DNA of 64,000 bases from Azorhizobium oxalatiphilum (GCF_014635325.1 NZ_BMCT01000007.1:248001-312000); one strand, 5' to 3'; positions 27,440-37,920 are shown, counted from the stretch's first letter. Notes: generated by a model from the sequence alone, not told the origin. Program-made: numbers and translations.

Positions 27440-30400
27440 TCAGACCGGTGCGATGACGAGGCGGATGTCCTCGCCGTCCAGCGTGTCCGAGGTGATGCCT
27501 TCGGCGTCCTTGGCGAACTCGACGGAAAGGTCGAGGTTCGCGGTCAGCGTATCGCGCTGGATGGTCTCGCGATGGGTCTCCAGCGCCGCCTTCAGCGCCC
27601 CATGCACCTGCGCGGACACATGGATGCGGGCCGTCACCTCCAGATCGGCGTCCTTGCGGGCGCTCTGGATCAGGCGGACCACGTCGCGCGCCCAGCCCTC
27701 GGCGCGCAGCGCGTCGGTGACTTCCGTGTCGAGCATCACCGCGCCGAGGCCCTGGGAGAAGGCCGCCACCGCCACGCCCTCGGGCGCGCGGATGCGCAGC
27801 TCGAACTCGTCCGGCTCCAGCACCAGTCCGCCGATCTCCAGCTTGCCGTCGTCGCGCAGCGTCCAGTCGCCGGAGCGCTGGGCGGCGAACACCGCCTTCA
27901 TGGCGGCGCCGTACTTGCGGCCGAGCGAGGGCTCCACCTTCACGTCGCGGGTGGCGATGGCGGAGATGTTGGTGATGAACTCCAGCTGCTTCACGTTCAC
28001 TTCCGCCGCGATGACGTCGGTGAAGGGCACCAGCTCGGCGCTGTCGGCATGGGCGACCACCAGCTTGGAGAGCGGCAGGCGCACGCGCAGGCGCCGCTCC
28101 TCGCGCAGCGCCAGCACCGCCGAGCACACGTCGCGGGCCAGATCCATGCGGCGCACGAGGTCGTGGTCCTCGGGCAGGGTTGCCAGCTCGGGCCAGTCGC
28201 TCAGATGCACGGACGGTTCGCCGGTGAGGCTGGTGTAGATCTTCTCGGTCACGAACGGCAGCAGCGGCGCCAGCGTGCGGCAGATCACGGTCAGCGCCGT
28301 ATAGAGTGTGTCGTAGGCGGCCTGCTTGTCGCCCGCATTCTCCGCCGCGTCCGACCAGAAGGCCTGGCGACGGTTGCGGATGTACCAGTTGTTCAGCGCG
28401 TCGATGACCGGCGTCACCTGCGCATAGGCGCCGGGGATGTCGAACGCATCGAGCCGCCCCTGCACCGCTTCCACCATCTCGCGCACCTTGGCGAGGATGT
28501 AGCGGTCGAGCACGTTGGTGCTGGCGGTATCCACCTTCGCCTTCACGCCATCGATGTTGGCGTACATGGTGAAGAAGGCATAGGCGTTCCACAGCCGCAG
28601 GATCACCGGGCGGGTGGCCTTGCCGATGTCCTTGCCGTCCTTGGCCATGGCGAGATCGCCGCCGACCATGAGGGGCGAGGACATCATGTACCAGCGCAGC
28701 GCATCCGCGCCGTACTGGTCGAACACCTCCACCGGGTCGGGATAGTTCTTCAGGCGCTTGGAGAGCTTCTGGTTGTCCTCGTCCAGCACCACGCCGTGGC
28801 AGACGCAGTTGCGGAACGGCGCGCGGTCGAACAGCGCGGTGGAGAGCACCATCAGCGTGTAGAACCAGCCGCGCGTCTGCGCGACATATTCCACGATGAA
28901 GTCGCCGGGGAAGTTCTCCTCGAAGCGGTCCTGATTCTCGAACGGATAGTGCTGCTGGGCGAACGGCATGGAGCCGCTCTCGAACCAGCAGTCGAGCACA
29001 TCCGGCACCCGGCGCATGGTGGAGCGCCCGGTCGGGTCATCGGGATTGGGCCGGGTCAGGGTGTCGATGAAGGGGCGGTGCAGGTTCTCCACCGGCACGC
29101 CGAAATCCTTCTCCAGCTCGGCCAGCGAGCCGTAGACATCGGTGCGCGGATAGTTCGGGTCATCGCTCTGCCACACCGGGATCGGCGCGCCCCAGAAGCG
29201 GTTGCGCGAGACGTTCCAGTCGCGGGCATTCTCCAGCCACTTGCCGAAGGCGCCATCCCGCACGTGCGAGGGCGTCCAGTTGATGCCCTTGTTCAGTTCG
29301 CTCATGCGATCCTTGAACTGGGTCACGGCCACGTACCAGCCGTTGATGGCCTTGTAGATCAGCGGCTCGTCGGTGCGCCAGCAGTGCGGATAGGAGTGGA
29401 GCACCTGCTCGTGGCGCACGACGGTGCCGTCGCGCCGCTCCTTCAGCGCCTTGATGACGCTGGGCGTGCCTTCATAGATGACGTTCTGGCCGACGAAATC
29501 GGGCACCTGCGACGTGAAGCGGCCGGCCTCGTCCACCGGCACCACCACCGGGATGTCGGCGGCGCGGCAGGCGGCCATGTCCTCTTCACCGAAGCCGGGC
29601 GCCATGTGCACGATGCCGGTGCCGTCCTCGGTGGAGACGAAGGCTCCGCCAAGCACGCGGAAGGCGTTCTCGGTGTCGGCGAAATAGGGGAACATGGGCT
29701 CGTAGGTGCGGCCCACGAGGTCGCTGCCCTTGCCGCGCCACACCACTTCGGCGTCGGGGAATTCGCGCTTGTAGGTCTCGACCGCGGCCTCAGCCATGAT
29801 CCAGGTCTCGCCGTCCTTGGCGAGGCCGACGTAATCGATCTCCGGCCCCACCGCGAGGGCGAGGTTGGAGGGCAGGGTCCACGGGGTCGTCGTCCAGGCG
29901 AGGATGCGCAGCGGGCCGGCATCGCCCGGGCGGGCTTCCAGGCGGAAGGCCACCGTCAGCGCCGGGTCGGCGCGTTCGCGGTAGGAATTGTCGAGCCGGG
30001 TCTCGAAGTTGGAGAGCGGCGACTGCACGGCCCAGCTGTAGGGCACGACGCGATAGCCCTCATAGACCAGCCCCTTGTCCCAGAGCGTCTTGAAGGCCCA
30101 GATCACGCTTTCCATGAACGAGGTGTCCATGGTGCGGTAGGCGTTGTCGAAGCTCACCCAGCGGGCGGCGCGGTCCACATACCACTTCCACTCCTGCGTG
30201 TAGCGCTGGACGGACTTGGCGCAGGCGTCGTTGAACTTGTCGATGCCGTATTCGATGATGGCGGTGCGGCCGAAGACCTGGAGTTCCTTCTCCACCTCCA
30301 GCTCGGCGGGCAGGCCGTGGCAATCCCAGCCGAAGCGCCGCTCCACATGGCGGCCCTTCATGGCGTGATAGCGCGGCACGATGTCCTTCACGAAGGCCGT

Positions 30401-30619
30401 CGCGATATGGCCATAGTGCGGGAGGCCGTTGGCGAAGGGCGGGCCATCGTAGAAGACGAATTCGTTGGAGCTGCCGTCCGGATTGGTCTTCGGACGCGCC
30501 GCAACCTGGGCCTCGAACGTGCCCTGCGCTTTCCAGTACTCCAGAACCTCCTGCTCGATCTTCGGGAAGCTCGGGGACGGATCTGCGCTGGGATAGAGCT
30601 TGGCGGCTTCGTGTTTCAT
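27440..30619 (-). CDS. ileS: Isoleucine-tRNA ligase (IleS2-like long form)
   Basis: 1,059 residues, class I synthetase. The HxGH signature appears as GLPHYGHI near residue 65 and the KMSKS signature as KLSKR near residue 620. The editing (CP1) domain lies between them with WTTTPWTLPSN and later GTGIVHMAPGFGEED. The length above 1,000 residues, the GLPHYGH form and a C-terminal region without the zinc site of short bacterial enzymes fit the IleS2 (eukaryote-like) type, which is often naturally mupirocin-tolerant. It charges tRNA-Ile with isoleucine and edits valine. It is divergent from pqqB and ends in a strong terminator. Confidence 0.93.
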   Translation of the reverse strand: MKHEAAKLYPSADPSPSFPKIEQEVLEYWKAQGTFEAQVAARPKTNPDGSSNEFVFYDGPPFANGLPHYGHIATAFVKDIVPRYHAMKGRHVERRFGWDCHGLPAELEVEKELQVFGRTAIIEYGIDKFNDACAKSVQRYTQEWKWYVDRAARWVSFDNAYRTMDTSFMESVIWAFKTLWDKGLVYEGYRVVPYSWAVQSPLSNFETRLDNSYRERADPALTVAFRLEARPGDAGPLRILAWTTTPWTLPSNLALAVGPEIDYVGLAKDGETWIMAEAAVETYKREFPDAEVVWRGKGSDLVGRTYEPMFPYFADTENAFRVLGGAFVSTEDGTGIVHMAPGFGEEDMAACRAADIPVVVPVDEAGRFTSQVPDFVGQNVIYEGTPSVIKALKERRDGTVVRHEQVLHSYPHCWRTDEPLIYKAINGWYVAVTQFKDRMSELNKGINWTPSHVRDGAFGKWLENARDWNVSRNRFWGAPIPVWQSDDPNYPRTDVYGSLAELEKDFGVPVENLHRPFIDTLTRPNPDDPTGRSTMRRVPDVLDCWFESGSMPFAQQHYPFENQDRFEENFPGDFIVEYVAQTRGWFYTLMVLSTALFDRAPFRNCVCHGVVLDEDNQKLSKRLKNYPDPVEVFDQYGADALRWYMMSSPLMVGGDLAMAKDGKDIGKATRPVILRLWNAYAFFTMYANIDGVKAKVDTASTNVLDRYILAKVREMVEAVQGRLDAFDIPGAYAQVTPVIDALNNWYIRNRRQAFWSDAAENAGDKQAAYDTLYTALTVICRTLAPLLPFVTEKIYTSLTGEPSVHLSDWPELATLPEDHDLVRRMDLARDVCSAVLALREERRLRVRLPLSKLVVAHADSAELVPFTDVIAAEVNVKQLEFITNISAIATRDVKVEPSLGRKYGAAMKAVFAAQRSGDWTLRDDGKLEIGGLVLEPDEFELRIRAPEGVAVAAFSQGLGAVMLDTEVTDALRAEGWARDVVRLIQSARKDADLEVTARIHVSAQVHGALKAALETHRETIQRDTLTANLDLSVEFAKDAEGITSDTLDGEDIRLVIAPV

Positions 30620-30936
30620 GAGGCGTTATTCCAGGGGCGTCATCGCTTTGGGAACAGGCGATAGCCGGTTCCGCCGCCTTTCGGAACTAAAAAAAATGCG
30701 GGGCTGGCTTGCCCTTGGCGAGACGGCGTGCCTTGGCGCGGTCATTGCCGCGCTCATGGCGCAGGACCATATCCCGCGCGCGGAGCGCCCCCGGAAGGCA
30801 CGGGCCGCCGGCCGGTCGCCATGGCTTACTGCCTGCTCAGTTTGTCGCAGCCGGCAATGAGCTGTTGCGCGCCGGGAGCATAAGCGCAAACCTGAGGTTG
30901 AGCGCATAAGGCGGCTCCAACGACAGAAGCGTGCAG
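30620..30936. other. Divergent intergenic region ileS-pqqB, no gene seen
   Basis: 317 bp between divergent start codons. I looked for a pqqA peptide (E-x3-Y motif) before pqqB on both strands and found none. It contains a short A-run after an inverted GGTTCC/GGAAC stretch near 30660-30697 and must hold promoters for both genes, but I cannot place them. Confidence 0.5.
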
Positions 30937-31818
30937 ATGAAAGCCGTGGTCCTGGGAGCCGCCGCCGGCGGCGGATATCCGCAATGGAATTGCCGATGCG
31001 CGGTCTGTGCCCTCGCCTGGGACCGGGATCCCCGTGCCCCATGGCGAACCCAGTCCAGCCTCGCGGTGACGCTCGATGGCGACAGCTGGGTGGTGCTGAA
31101 CGCTTCCCCCGATCTGGGCAGCCAGATCCGGGCGACCGATGCTCTGCATCCGCGCCAGCCCCGGCATTCGCCGATCCGGGCCGTCCTTCTCAGCGGCGCC
31201 GAGATCGATCAGGTGGCCGGGCTGCTCCATATGCGGGAGGGCGCGCCGTTCGACCTGATCGCGCTCGCCCCGGCGCTGGCGGCGGTTGAGGCCAATCCCA
31301 TGTTCGCGGCGGTGCCGGCCCGGCCCGTGGCCGCGACCGGCGCCATCGCGCTGCCGGGCGGCCTTGAGGCGGAGCTGTTTCCCGTCGCCGGGAAGGTGCC
31401 TCTGTATCTGGAGGGGGCCGCGCCGCAGCTTCAGTCCGAAGCGGGCGAGGCGGCGGGCATCCGGATCAGCGGCGGCGGGCGCTCACTGCTCTATGTGCCC
31501 GGCTGCGCCGCCGTGACCGACAGCCTGCAGGCGCAGGCGGAACGGGCGGATGCGGTGTTCTTTGACGGCACCCTGTTCACCGACGACGAGATGCTGCGCG
31601 CCGGCATCGGCATCAAGACCGCACGGCGGATGGGGCATCTGCCCATGACGGGGCCGGGCGGCTCGCTGTCCTGGCTCGCCGGCCTGCCGGCGCAGCGGAA
31701 AATCTATGTCCACATCAACAATACAAATCCGGCTTTGATCGCGGGCTCCCCGGAGCGCCTCCAGATCGAAGCCACCGGGGTGGAAGTGGCTCAAGATGGC
31801 ATGGAGGTCGAGCTGTGA
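30937..31818 (+). CDS. pqqB: PQQ biosynthesis protein PqqB
   Basis: 293 residues from ATG 30937 (protein start MKAVVLGAAAGGGYPQWNC). A GTG two codons earlier is the alternative. The N-terminal GxAAGGGxPQWNC motif, SLLYVPGCAAV, the segment FFDGTLFTDDEM and the HINNTNP motif near the C-terminus are all PqqB hallmarks in a metallo-beta-lactamase fold. PqqB is thought to hydroxylate the tyrosine of the PqqA-derived diamino acid. The stop overlaps pqqC by 4 bp. There is no pqqA in front; pqqA lies 9 kb away with pqqDE. Confidence 0.94.
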   Translation: MKAVVLGAAAGGGYPQWNCRCAVCALAWDRDPRAPWRTQSSLAVTLDGDSWVVLNASPDLGSQIRATDALHPRQPRHSPIRAVLLSGAEIDQVAGLLHMREGAPFDLIALAPALAAVEANPMFAAVPARPVAATGAIALPGGLEAELFPVAGKVPLYLEGAAPQLQSEAGEAAGIRISGGGRSLLYVPGCAAVTDSLQAQAERADAVFFDGTLFTDDEMLRAGIGIKTARRMGHLPMTGPGGSLSWLAGLPAQRKIYVHINNTNPALIAGSPERLQIEATGVEVAQDGMEVEL

Positions 31819-32546
31819 GTGCTTTGCTGTCGCCTGAAGGTCTGGAGCAGCGTCTGCGCGATGTGGGCGCGCAGCGCTATCATGACAAGCATCCGTTTCA
31901 CGTGCGCCTGCACGCGGGTGGCTGCACGAGGGGAGAGGTGCAGGCCTGGGCCCTCAACCGCTACACCTATCAGGCCCATATTCCGGTGAAGGACGCCGCC
32001 CTCATCGCCCGCACCGGCTCGTCCGATCTCAGGCGCGCATGGCGCCAGCGGCTGGTGGATCACGACGGCGCGGAGGCGGGGGAGGGCGGCGTCGAGCGCT
32101 GGCTGCGGCTGTGCGAGAGCCTCGGCCTGGAGCGGGCGGACGTGCTCGCCTTTCGCGGCGTGCTGCCGGCGACGCGTTTCGCCGTGGATGCCTATGTGAA
32201 TTTCGTGCGCGAGCGCTCGCTGCTGGAGGCGGTGGCCTCTTCCCTGACCGAGCTGTTCTCGCCGACCATCATTCGCAATCGCGTGGCGGGCATGCTGGCG
32301 AACTATGATTTCGTCAGCCCCGAGAGCCTCGCCTATTTCAGCGCCCGTCCCGAACAGGCCCGGCGCGACGTGGAGGTGGCGCTCGCCTATGTCACGGCCA
32401 ACGCCCGCACACCGGCGGAGCAGGAGGCGGTGATCGCCGCGCTCGAGTTCAAGTGCGACATGCTGTGGGCCATGCTGGACGCGTTGCAGCATGCCTATGT
32501 GGAGCCCGGCCACATCCCGCCCGGCGCCTTCGTGCCCGAAGGGTGA
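31815..32546 (+). CDS. pqqC: Pyrroloquinoline-quinone synthase PqqC
   Basis: 243 residues from a GTG start that overlaps the pqqB stop (GTGA). It is an all-helical heme-oxygenase-like fold with KHPFHVRLHAGGCTRGEVQAWALNRYTYQ and the active-site segment NYDFVSPESLAYF. It performs the last step, the eight-electron oxidation and ring closure of the AHQQ precursor to PQQ, using oxygen without a metal. It is co-transcribed with pqqB. Confidence 0.95.
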   Translation: MSALLSPEGLEQRLRDVGAQRYHDKHPFHVRLHAGGCTRGEVQAWALNRYTYQAHIPVKDAALIARTGSSDLRRAWRQRLVDHDGAEAGEGGVERWLRLCESLGLERADVLAFRGVLPATRFAVDAYVNFVRERSLLEAVASSLTELFSPTIIRNRVAGMLANYDFVSPESLAYFSARPEQARRDVEVALAYVTANARTPAEQEAVIAALEFKCDMLWAMLDALQHAYVEPGHIPPGAFVPEG

Positions 32547-32660
32547 GGGGGAAGTTTCATGCGCGGGCACGGGCAATGCGAATTGCCCGTGCGGCGACCG
32601 GGGCATACGCTGTGTCCCGACGATCCCGCTCCACATGATGCCGAGCCAGGGAGAAGCCAA

Positions 32661-33035
32661 ATGGGCGGAAAAGCGTTTCCCTTCGCGCTGCGCCGGGGGC
32701 TGGTGCTGCTTCTGATGACGGCTGCGGGCATGGGACGTGCCGGCGCCATCGATCTGCCGGTGAATGATTACCCGACGGCGGCGCGCGCCGATTATGTGTT
32801 CGGCTGCATGGCCGCGAACGGCCAGAACCGAATCGCGCTCGAGCGGTGCTCCTGCTCCATCGACATCATCGCCTCCGTGCTGCCCTACGCGGACTATGAG
32901 GAAGCCGAGACCATCATGTCGGTGCGCCAGCGGGGCGGGGAGAGTACGGGCATGTTTCTCAGCATGCCGCTGATGCGCGAGAAGGTGGCCCGCCTGAAGC
33001 GCGCGCAGATCGAGGGCGAGTTGCGCTGCTTCTAG
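32661..33035 (+). CDS. Small exported protein conserved near PQQ/methanol genes, function unknown
   Basis: 124 residues from ATG 32661, with a GGGAG Shine-Dalgarno sequence; the frame is open upstream but that part lacks a good start. A Sec signal peptide covers about residues 1-29 (ending GRAGAID). The mature part begins LPVNDYPTAARADYVFGCM and has a Cys cluster (ERCSCSID) followed by a helical region and a terminal RCF. I recall similar proteins beside PQQ or XoxF genes in methylotrophs, but no function is known to me. It follows pqqC by 114 bp on the same strand. Confidence 0.7.
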   Translation: MGGKAFPFALRRGLVLLLMTAAGMGRAGAIDLPVNDYPTAARADYVFGCMAANGQNRIALERCSCSIDIIASVLPYADYEEAETIMSVRQRGGESTGMFLSMPLMREKVARLKRAQIEGELRCF

Positions 33036-33065
33036 AGCATGCCCGGCTTTGATTGCCTCCCGGCC
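33036..33065 (+). repeat. Fragment of the two-hairpin dispersed repeat
   Basis: GAGCATGCCCGGCTTTGATTGC right after the stop codon matches the left 20-odd bases of the repeat at 35655-35757. The rest has decayed or was never present. The remaining 120 bp before the glycosyltransferase gene show nothing else I can name. Confidence 0.4.
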
Positions 33066-33190
33066 TATCCGAAAGCCTTAAACAGGTATCGTTTGGGTAG
33101 GGTTTCAGAGCCCGCGACGGCGCTCCACCACGATAGATCCGGCATTAGAATCGGCCTCCGACAGCGCCCGCAGATTCTGGAGAGCCATTC

Positions 33191-34147
33191 GTGCCAGTGC
33201 CCTCACAAGCAGCCACGCTTTCCATCATCATCTGCACGCACGACCGGCCGGACCTGCTCGCAACCTGCCTCGAGGCCCTGTTCGCGAATCACCGTCATGC
33301 GGCATGGCCTGAGGTCATTGTCGTCGACAGCGCATCGGGCGCCCCTGCGCGGGCCAGGATCGAGGACATGGCGCGGCGATTTCCGGGTGTGACGCTCGTG
33401 CGCGAGTTCATGGCCGGGCTGTCCCGCGCCCGGAATGCCGGACTCGCGAAAGCCGCGGGACAGTGGGTGGCGTATCTCGATGACGACACCATACCCGCAC
33501 CGGACTGGATCCCCCGGGCGCTGGAATTGACGGCGTCGGTGCCGGACGATTGCGCGATCATCGCTGGTGCGGTGCATCCTCATGCCGCAAACGCCCGAAT
33601 CAGGTCGCTGCCGCCGCGCTGGCGCCAGCTGCTTTCGATCATCGAACTGGAAGGGCAGGGGGACCGCACCGAAGCGCCTTCCATGTGTGGCGCCAACGTC
33701 CTGTTTCGCAGGAGCGAACTCCTGGCCGTCGGCGGTTTCCCCGAGACGCTGGGGCGCGTGGGCACCAACCTGCTAAGCGGAGAAGAAAAATTCATCGAGC
33801 AGCTGCTTATCGGCAAAGGAAAGCGGCTCTGGTACTCGGATCGCCTGCGCGTCGATCACCAGATCGCGCCGACCCGGCTGCAATGGGGATGGGTGACGTC
33901 GCGGGCCTATTGGGAAGGCGCAAGCGATGCGCAGATCGCGAAGCTGCTGGGGCGTCCGATACCCGCCATGGCGCTTCTGAAAGCGGCGATCGGAGCAGGC
34001 GCATATGGGCTGGCCCATGCTGTTCCCCGCCGCCAGACCGAGCAGGCGCTGCGGTTCTGGTACAACATCGGGCTGCTGGCGCATCACCTCCGCATTCTGG
34101 GTGCCCCCTCACCGCAGGCGGCGCCTGTGAGCCCGGTCAAGCAATGA
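33191..34147 (+). CDS. Family 2 glycosyltransferase
   Basis: 318 residues from a GTG with GGAGAG upstream. It is a GT-A fold: SIIICTHDRPDLLATCLEALF at the N-terminus, VIVVDSASG, SRARNAGLAKAAGQWVAYLDDDTIP (the DDD metal-binding motif near residue 100), and MCGANVLFRRSELLAVGGF. No membrane helix precedes the catalytic domain, so it should be cytoplasmic or peripheral. The sugar donor and acceptor cannot be told. It has no clear link to the neighbouring methylotrophy genes. Confidence 0.85.
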   Translation: MPVPSQAATLSIIICTHDRPDLLATCLEALFANHRHAAWPEVIVVDSASGAPARARIEDMARRFPGVTLVREFMAGLSRARNAGLAKAAGQWVAYLDDDTIPAPDWIPRALELTASVPDDCAIIAGAVHPHAANARIRSLPPRWRQLLSIIELEGQGDRTEAPSMCGANVLFRRSELLAVGGFPETLGRVGTNLLSGEEKFIEQLLIGKGKRLWYSDRLRVDHQIAPTRLQWGWVTSRAYWEGASDAQIAKLLGRPIPAMALLKAAIGAGAYGLAHAVPRRQTEQALRFWYNIGLLAHHLRILGAPSPQAAPVSPVKQ

Positions 34148-34221
34148 AATGCAAAAATCGTGCAGGGACATGGACTTGGAGGTCGCGTAAAAACGAGCCG
34201 GTTACGGCTTTTCCCCCTCCA

Positions 34222-34320
34222 CCCTCCCCCGCAAGCGGGAGAGGGAACCGGTTGTGCCGGATCACGGTGGCGCGCCTGAAGTCCAGACGGGGAGAGCCCT
34301 CTCCCGCTTGCGGGGGAGGG
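34222..34320. repeat. Inverted pair of CCCTCTCCCGC-type REP palindromes
   Basis: Two copies of the 24-bp palindrome CCCTCTCCCGC-TTGC-GGGGGAGGG, one at 34222-34245 (complement orientation) and one at 34297-34320, separated by about 51 bp, as in a BIME. Four more copies lie at 61323-61605. On RNA the pair can also fold into one long stem. Confidence 0.7.
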
Positions 34321-34380
34321 GTGGGAAGGGGGCAATCGAGGCCGGGACGAGAGAGGCGATCAGCTCCGGGAGAGCAAGCC

Positions 34381-34416
34381 CAAGAGTACGCTCAAGAGTA
34401 CGCCCAAGCGCAATCC
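34381..34416 (+). repeat. 12-bp tandem repeat, three units
   Basis: CAAGAGTACGCT, CAAGAGTACGCC and CAAGCGCAATCC follow one another in register; the first two differ at one base and the third has diverged. They lie in the gap downstream of frmA. Confidence 0.5.
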
Positions 34417-34495
34417 CGAGAGCATTCTCAAACGGACTTTCAGCGATCCGCTGCTGCGGAAGTGGCTCCATAGCTCCGACCGAGAATGCCGACGC

Positions 34496-35623
<1,128 letters not shown>

Positions 35624-35654
35624 GACTACTCACTCCCCCAACGCTGAAACGCTC

Positions 35655-35757
35655 CAGAGCATGTCCGGCTTTGACTGCTTCGCGATCAAAGCGACAAGAC
35701 ATTCTCCATCAATGACTTGGAGCGCTTCCGTGTTTCCATGAAACACGGAAGCGCTCT
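35655..35757. repeat. Two-hairpin dispersed repeat, best-preserved copy
   Basis: The first hairpin, GGCTTTGACTGC with GCGATCAAAGC (about 35667-35693), and the second, a perfect 16-bp stem GAGCGCTTCCGTGTTT with AAACACGGAAGCGCTC (about 35719-35755), are joined by CAAGACATTCTCC. It lies between gfa and frmA and could also act as an RNA-stability or partial termination element inside that operon. Confidence 0.65.
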
Positions 35758-36328
35758 AGGCCGCCAATGCGCCGGATGCCTTGGCGATGTGCGTCGCGAT
35801 GAAGTCCATGAGCGGGGGAGACAGGCAGTCATAAGGCTCGAGATGCAGCTCGCGCAGGCGGGCGCGCACCGCGTCCTGATTGGCCGGATTGGCGCCGGAT
35901 TCGATGATGGAGGAGACGAAGGCCGCGAATTCCGGCGGCGACCAGCCGGTCTCCGCCGACAGCTCGGTGTGGATGAAGTCGAGCCCGTAGAAAGGATGGC
36001 CCGTATTCTCGATCCGCCCGTGCATGTGCACGCCGCATCCGGTGCAGGCGTAGCGCTGGATGGTGGCTGAGGAATCGACGATCTTCAGCTTGTCGCCATT
36101 CTCGACCACGGTGACTTTGTCACGCGGCGCCACGGCGACCATCGAGAAGAAATAACCCTTCGGCTTCCAGCACTTGGTGCAGCCGCAGGCGTGATTGTGG
36201 GCCGATTGCGCATCGACGCGGACCTTCACCGGGTGGTCGGTGCATTTGCACACGAGCGTGCCCCCGGCAAAACCGGGAGCTGCGGGCGGAAGGCCGCGGT
36301 CGATCGACGGATGAATGGCGATGGTCAT
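35756..36328 (-). CDS. gfa: S-(hydroxymethyl)glutathione synthase (Gfa)
   Basis: 190 residues from ATG 36328 with a strong GGGAGG Shine-Dalgarno sequence. The frame is open far upstream, but that part mirrors the intergenic region. Zinc-binding CxC and CxxC pairs are seen in [26 protein letters not shown] and [13 protein letters not shown], as in the Gfa family. It speeds or assists the joining of formaldehyde to glutathione, feeding frmA just downstream. An AraC regulator is divergent from it. Confidence 0.92.
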   Translation of the reverse strand: MTIAIHPSIDRGLPPAAPGFAGGTLVCKCTDHPVKVRVDAQSAHNHACGCTKCWKPKGYFFSMVAVAPRDKVTVVENGDKLKIVDSSATIQRYACTGCGVHMHGRIENTGHPFYGLDFIHTELSAETGWSPPEFAAFVSSIIESGANPANQDAVRARLRELHLEPYDCLSPPLMDFIATHIAKASGALAA

Positions 36329-36521
36329 GATCTCGTCCTCCCTGGCGTCGGTACGACCGCAGGCGGGGTCGATGACGATCCCGCCTCTGGTCATCCGTTG
36401 CTTTGCACATGCCTCTGATGGGTCATGTTCCGCAGACAGTGTTGTGCCATTCGCAGGGCAATGCTTGCTCCACAGGGAAGTGAAACTTGCGTGTGCGGGA
36501 AGACATTTGTCCGATCGGGCA

Positions 36522-36539
36522 CAAGGAAATCGTTCCTTG
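36522..36539. promoter_or_regulatory. Candidate operator in the gfa-araC divergent region
   Basis: CAAGGAA-ATCG-TTCCTTG is a perfect 7-bp dyad about 55 bp upstream of the AraC start codon and inside the divergent promoter region. It could be a regulator site; there is no further evidence. Confidence 0.3.
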
Positions 36540-36594
36540 CGGTTGGCGGGCGATGTATGTTGGCAGTCTTCGAAGCTGCGATGGTCGAGCGCCA

Positions 36595-37581
36595 ATGACC
36601 CTACCGATCGTATCGCTGAATACAGCCCGGACGCCGGCTTCGCAGCGTCCCGAATATTGGGCGGGGGCGTTGGCCACGCTGTGCGGGCCCGTGCATGCGG
36701 AGGCGCTCGGCGGCGCGACCCTCGACGGCCGGATCGATTATGCGAGCATCCAGCGGCTGCGTCTCTGCCATATCGAGGCCAGCGGCCACCGGATCATGCA
36801 CGCCGCCGCCCCGGCGGGGGGCGGCGATGCGGTGGTGAAAGTGGTCTTCCAGACCTGCGGAACCTCGGTCTTCGAACAGGATGCGCACCGGTTCATCATC
36901 CGGCCAGGTGATTGTTTCGTCTACGATGTTTCCCAGCCGCACGTGATCACGAGCCTCGCCCCGACGAAGCACAACGTCATCATCATGCCCAGGTCCCTGA
37001 TGGCGCAGCGGGGCGCGCCGGCCGGGCCGCTCCATGCGCGGCAGGCCTCGGCGCGCGAGGGTGCGGGGCGCCTTGCGCATGATTTCCTCATGTCCGCCTT
37101 CACCCAGGCGCCGGCGCTGTCGCCGGGCCTGGAAACGCAGGTGGCGGAAACGCTGCTGGATCTGGCCGTCCTGCCTTTCTTCGCTGCGGCGACGGCCCCC
37201 GATGCGGCGGGGCGCGACGGGCTGAGGCAGCGGATCAAGGCGCTGGTGCAGGAGCATCTGGGCGATCCGGAACTCAGCATCGAGCGTATTTCCGCCAGTC
37301 TTGGCTGCACGAAACGCTATCTGCACATGAGCTTTGCCGATGAGGGCATGACGATCACCCGCTACATCTGGCAGCAGCGGCTGGAGAAATGCCTCGCGGA
37401 GCTGGAGCTTGGGCCAAGGCCGGGACGGTCATTGACCGATATCGCCTTCTCCTGGGGCTTCAACAGCTCCTCGCATTTCGCCCATCTGTTCAAGAAACAC
37501 TATGGAATTGCGCCTTCGGCAGTGCAAAGACAGGCCGGGCGCGAGGGTTTGCGGATGTTGTCTTTGGCTGCCGAGCCATAG
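36595..37581 (+). CDS. AraC-family transcriptional regulator
   Basis: About 328 residues from the ATG near 36595 (protein start [16 protein letters not shown]); a TTG 108 bp upstream is the alternative. The N-terminal half is a cupin-like sensor ([19 protein letters not shown]), as in the AraC-binding-domain regulators of stress or catabolic operons. The C-terminal third has the two helix-turn-helix units ([21 protein letters not shown] and [26 protein letters not shown]). Divergent from gfa-frmA, it probably controls formaldehyde oxidation, though the sensed signal is unknown. Confidence 0.88.
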   Translation: MTLPIVSLNTARTPASQRPEYWAGALATLCGPVHAEALGGATLDGRIDYASIQRLRLCHIEASGHRIMHAAAPAGGGDAVVKVVFQTCGTSVFEQDAHRFIIRPGDCFVYDVSQPHVITSLAPTKHNVIIMPRSLMAQRGAPAGPLHARQASAREGAGRLAHDFLMSAFTQAPALSPGLETQVAETLLDLAVLPFFAAATAPDAAGRDGLRQRIKALVQEHLGDPELSIERISASLGCTKRYLHMSFADEGMTITRYIWQQRLEKCLAELELGPRPGRSLTDIAFSWGFNSSSHFAHLFKKHYGIAPSAVQRQAGREGLRMLSLAAEP

Positions 37582-37660
37582 TTACAGGCTCCGCAACCGG
37601 GATGAGCCGTTGTTGTGCCCCAGTAAAGGCCGGCATTACACCAAGTCTTCAGGAGCCGCC

Positions 37661-37861
37661 ATGCTCGCCATTGTGATCTCGGTCTGCCTCGTGACCGATC
37701 CGGCGGTCTGCCGGAACGAGCGTATCCCGCTGCAGCAGGAAATGTCCGCGTTGCAGTGCATGGTGCAGGCGGGGTTCCAGGTGGCACTCTGGAACGGCGA
37801 ACACCCCGCATGGCAGGTCGTCCGCTGGCGGTGCAGCACCACCGATGACAAGGATATCTGA
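37661..37861 (+). CDS. Small conserved alphaproteobacterial protein, function unknown
   Basis: 66 residues from ATG 37661 with AGGAG eight bases before. The protein begins MLAIVISVCLVTDPAVCR and carries four cysteines and the motif EHPAWQVVRWRC at the C-terminus. I recall short proteins of this shape (a hydrophobic start, a DPAVC segment, a WxVxRWRC end) in many Rhizobiales and Rhodobacterales. A weak N-terminal signal or anchor is possible. No role is known to me. It stands alone between the AraC gene and the convergent pqqE. Confidence 0.65.
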   Translation: MLAIVISVCLVTDPAVCRNERIPLQQEMSALQCMVQAGFQVALWNGEHPAWQVVRWRCSTTDDKDI

Positions 37862-37890
37862 CGCTCGCCCATGCGGGCGTGCGGAGCGCC

Positions 37891-37920
37891 GGATCAGGGC
37901 GGATCGGGGCGGATCGGCGC
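37891..37920 (+). repeat. 10-bp tandem repeat, three units
   Basis: GGATCAGGGC, GGATCGGGGC and GGATCGGCGC follow in register in the gap between the small gene and pqqE. It is short and possibly chance in GC-rich DNA. Confidence 0.4.

Larger units (their letters stand above)
34148..34495. other. Repeat-rich gap without a gene
   Basis: The 348 bp between convergent genes contain an inverted pair of REP palindromes (34222-34245 and 34297-34320) and a 12-bp tandem repeat at 34381-34416. No credible ORF or RNA gene is visible. Confidence 0.6.

Noticed and set aside
27386-30664. 1,092-codon plus-strand frame opposite ileS
   Set aside because: It is antisense to a clear isoleucyl-tRNA synthetase; its composition is rich in His, Gly and Arg with no motif.
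30620-30936. pqqA upstream of pqqB
   Set aside because: No short ORF with the E-x3-Y motif exists there on either strand; the real pqqA is at 39996-40076.
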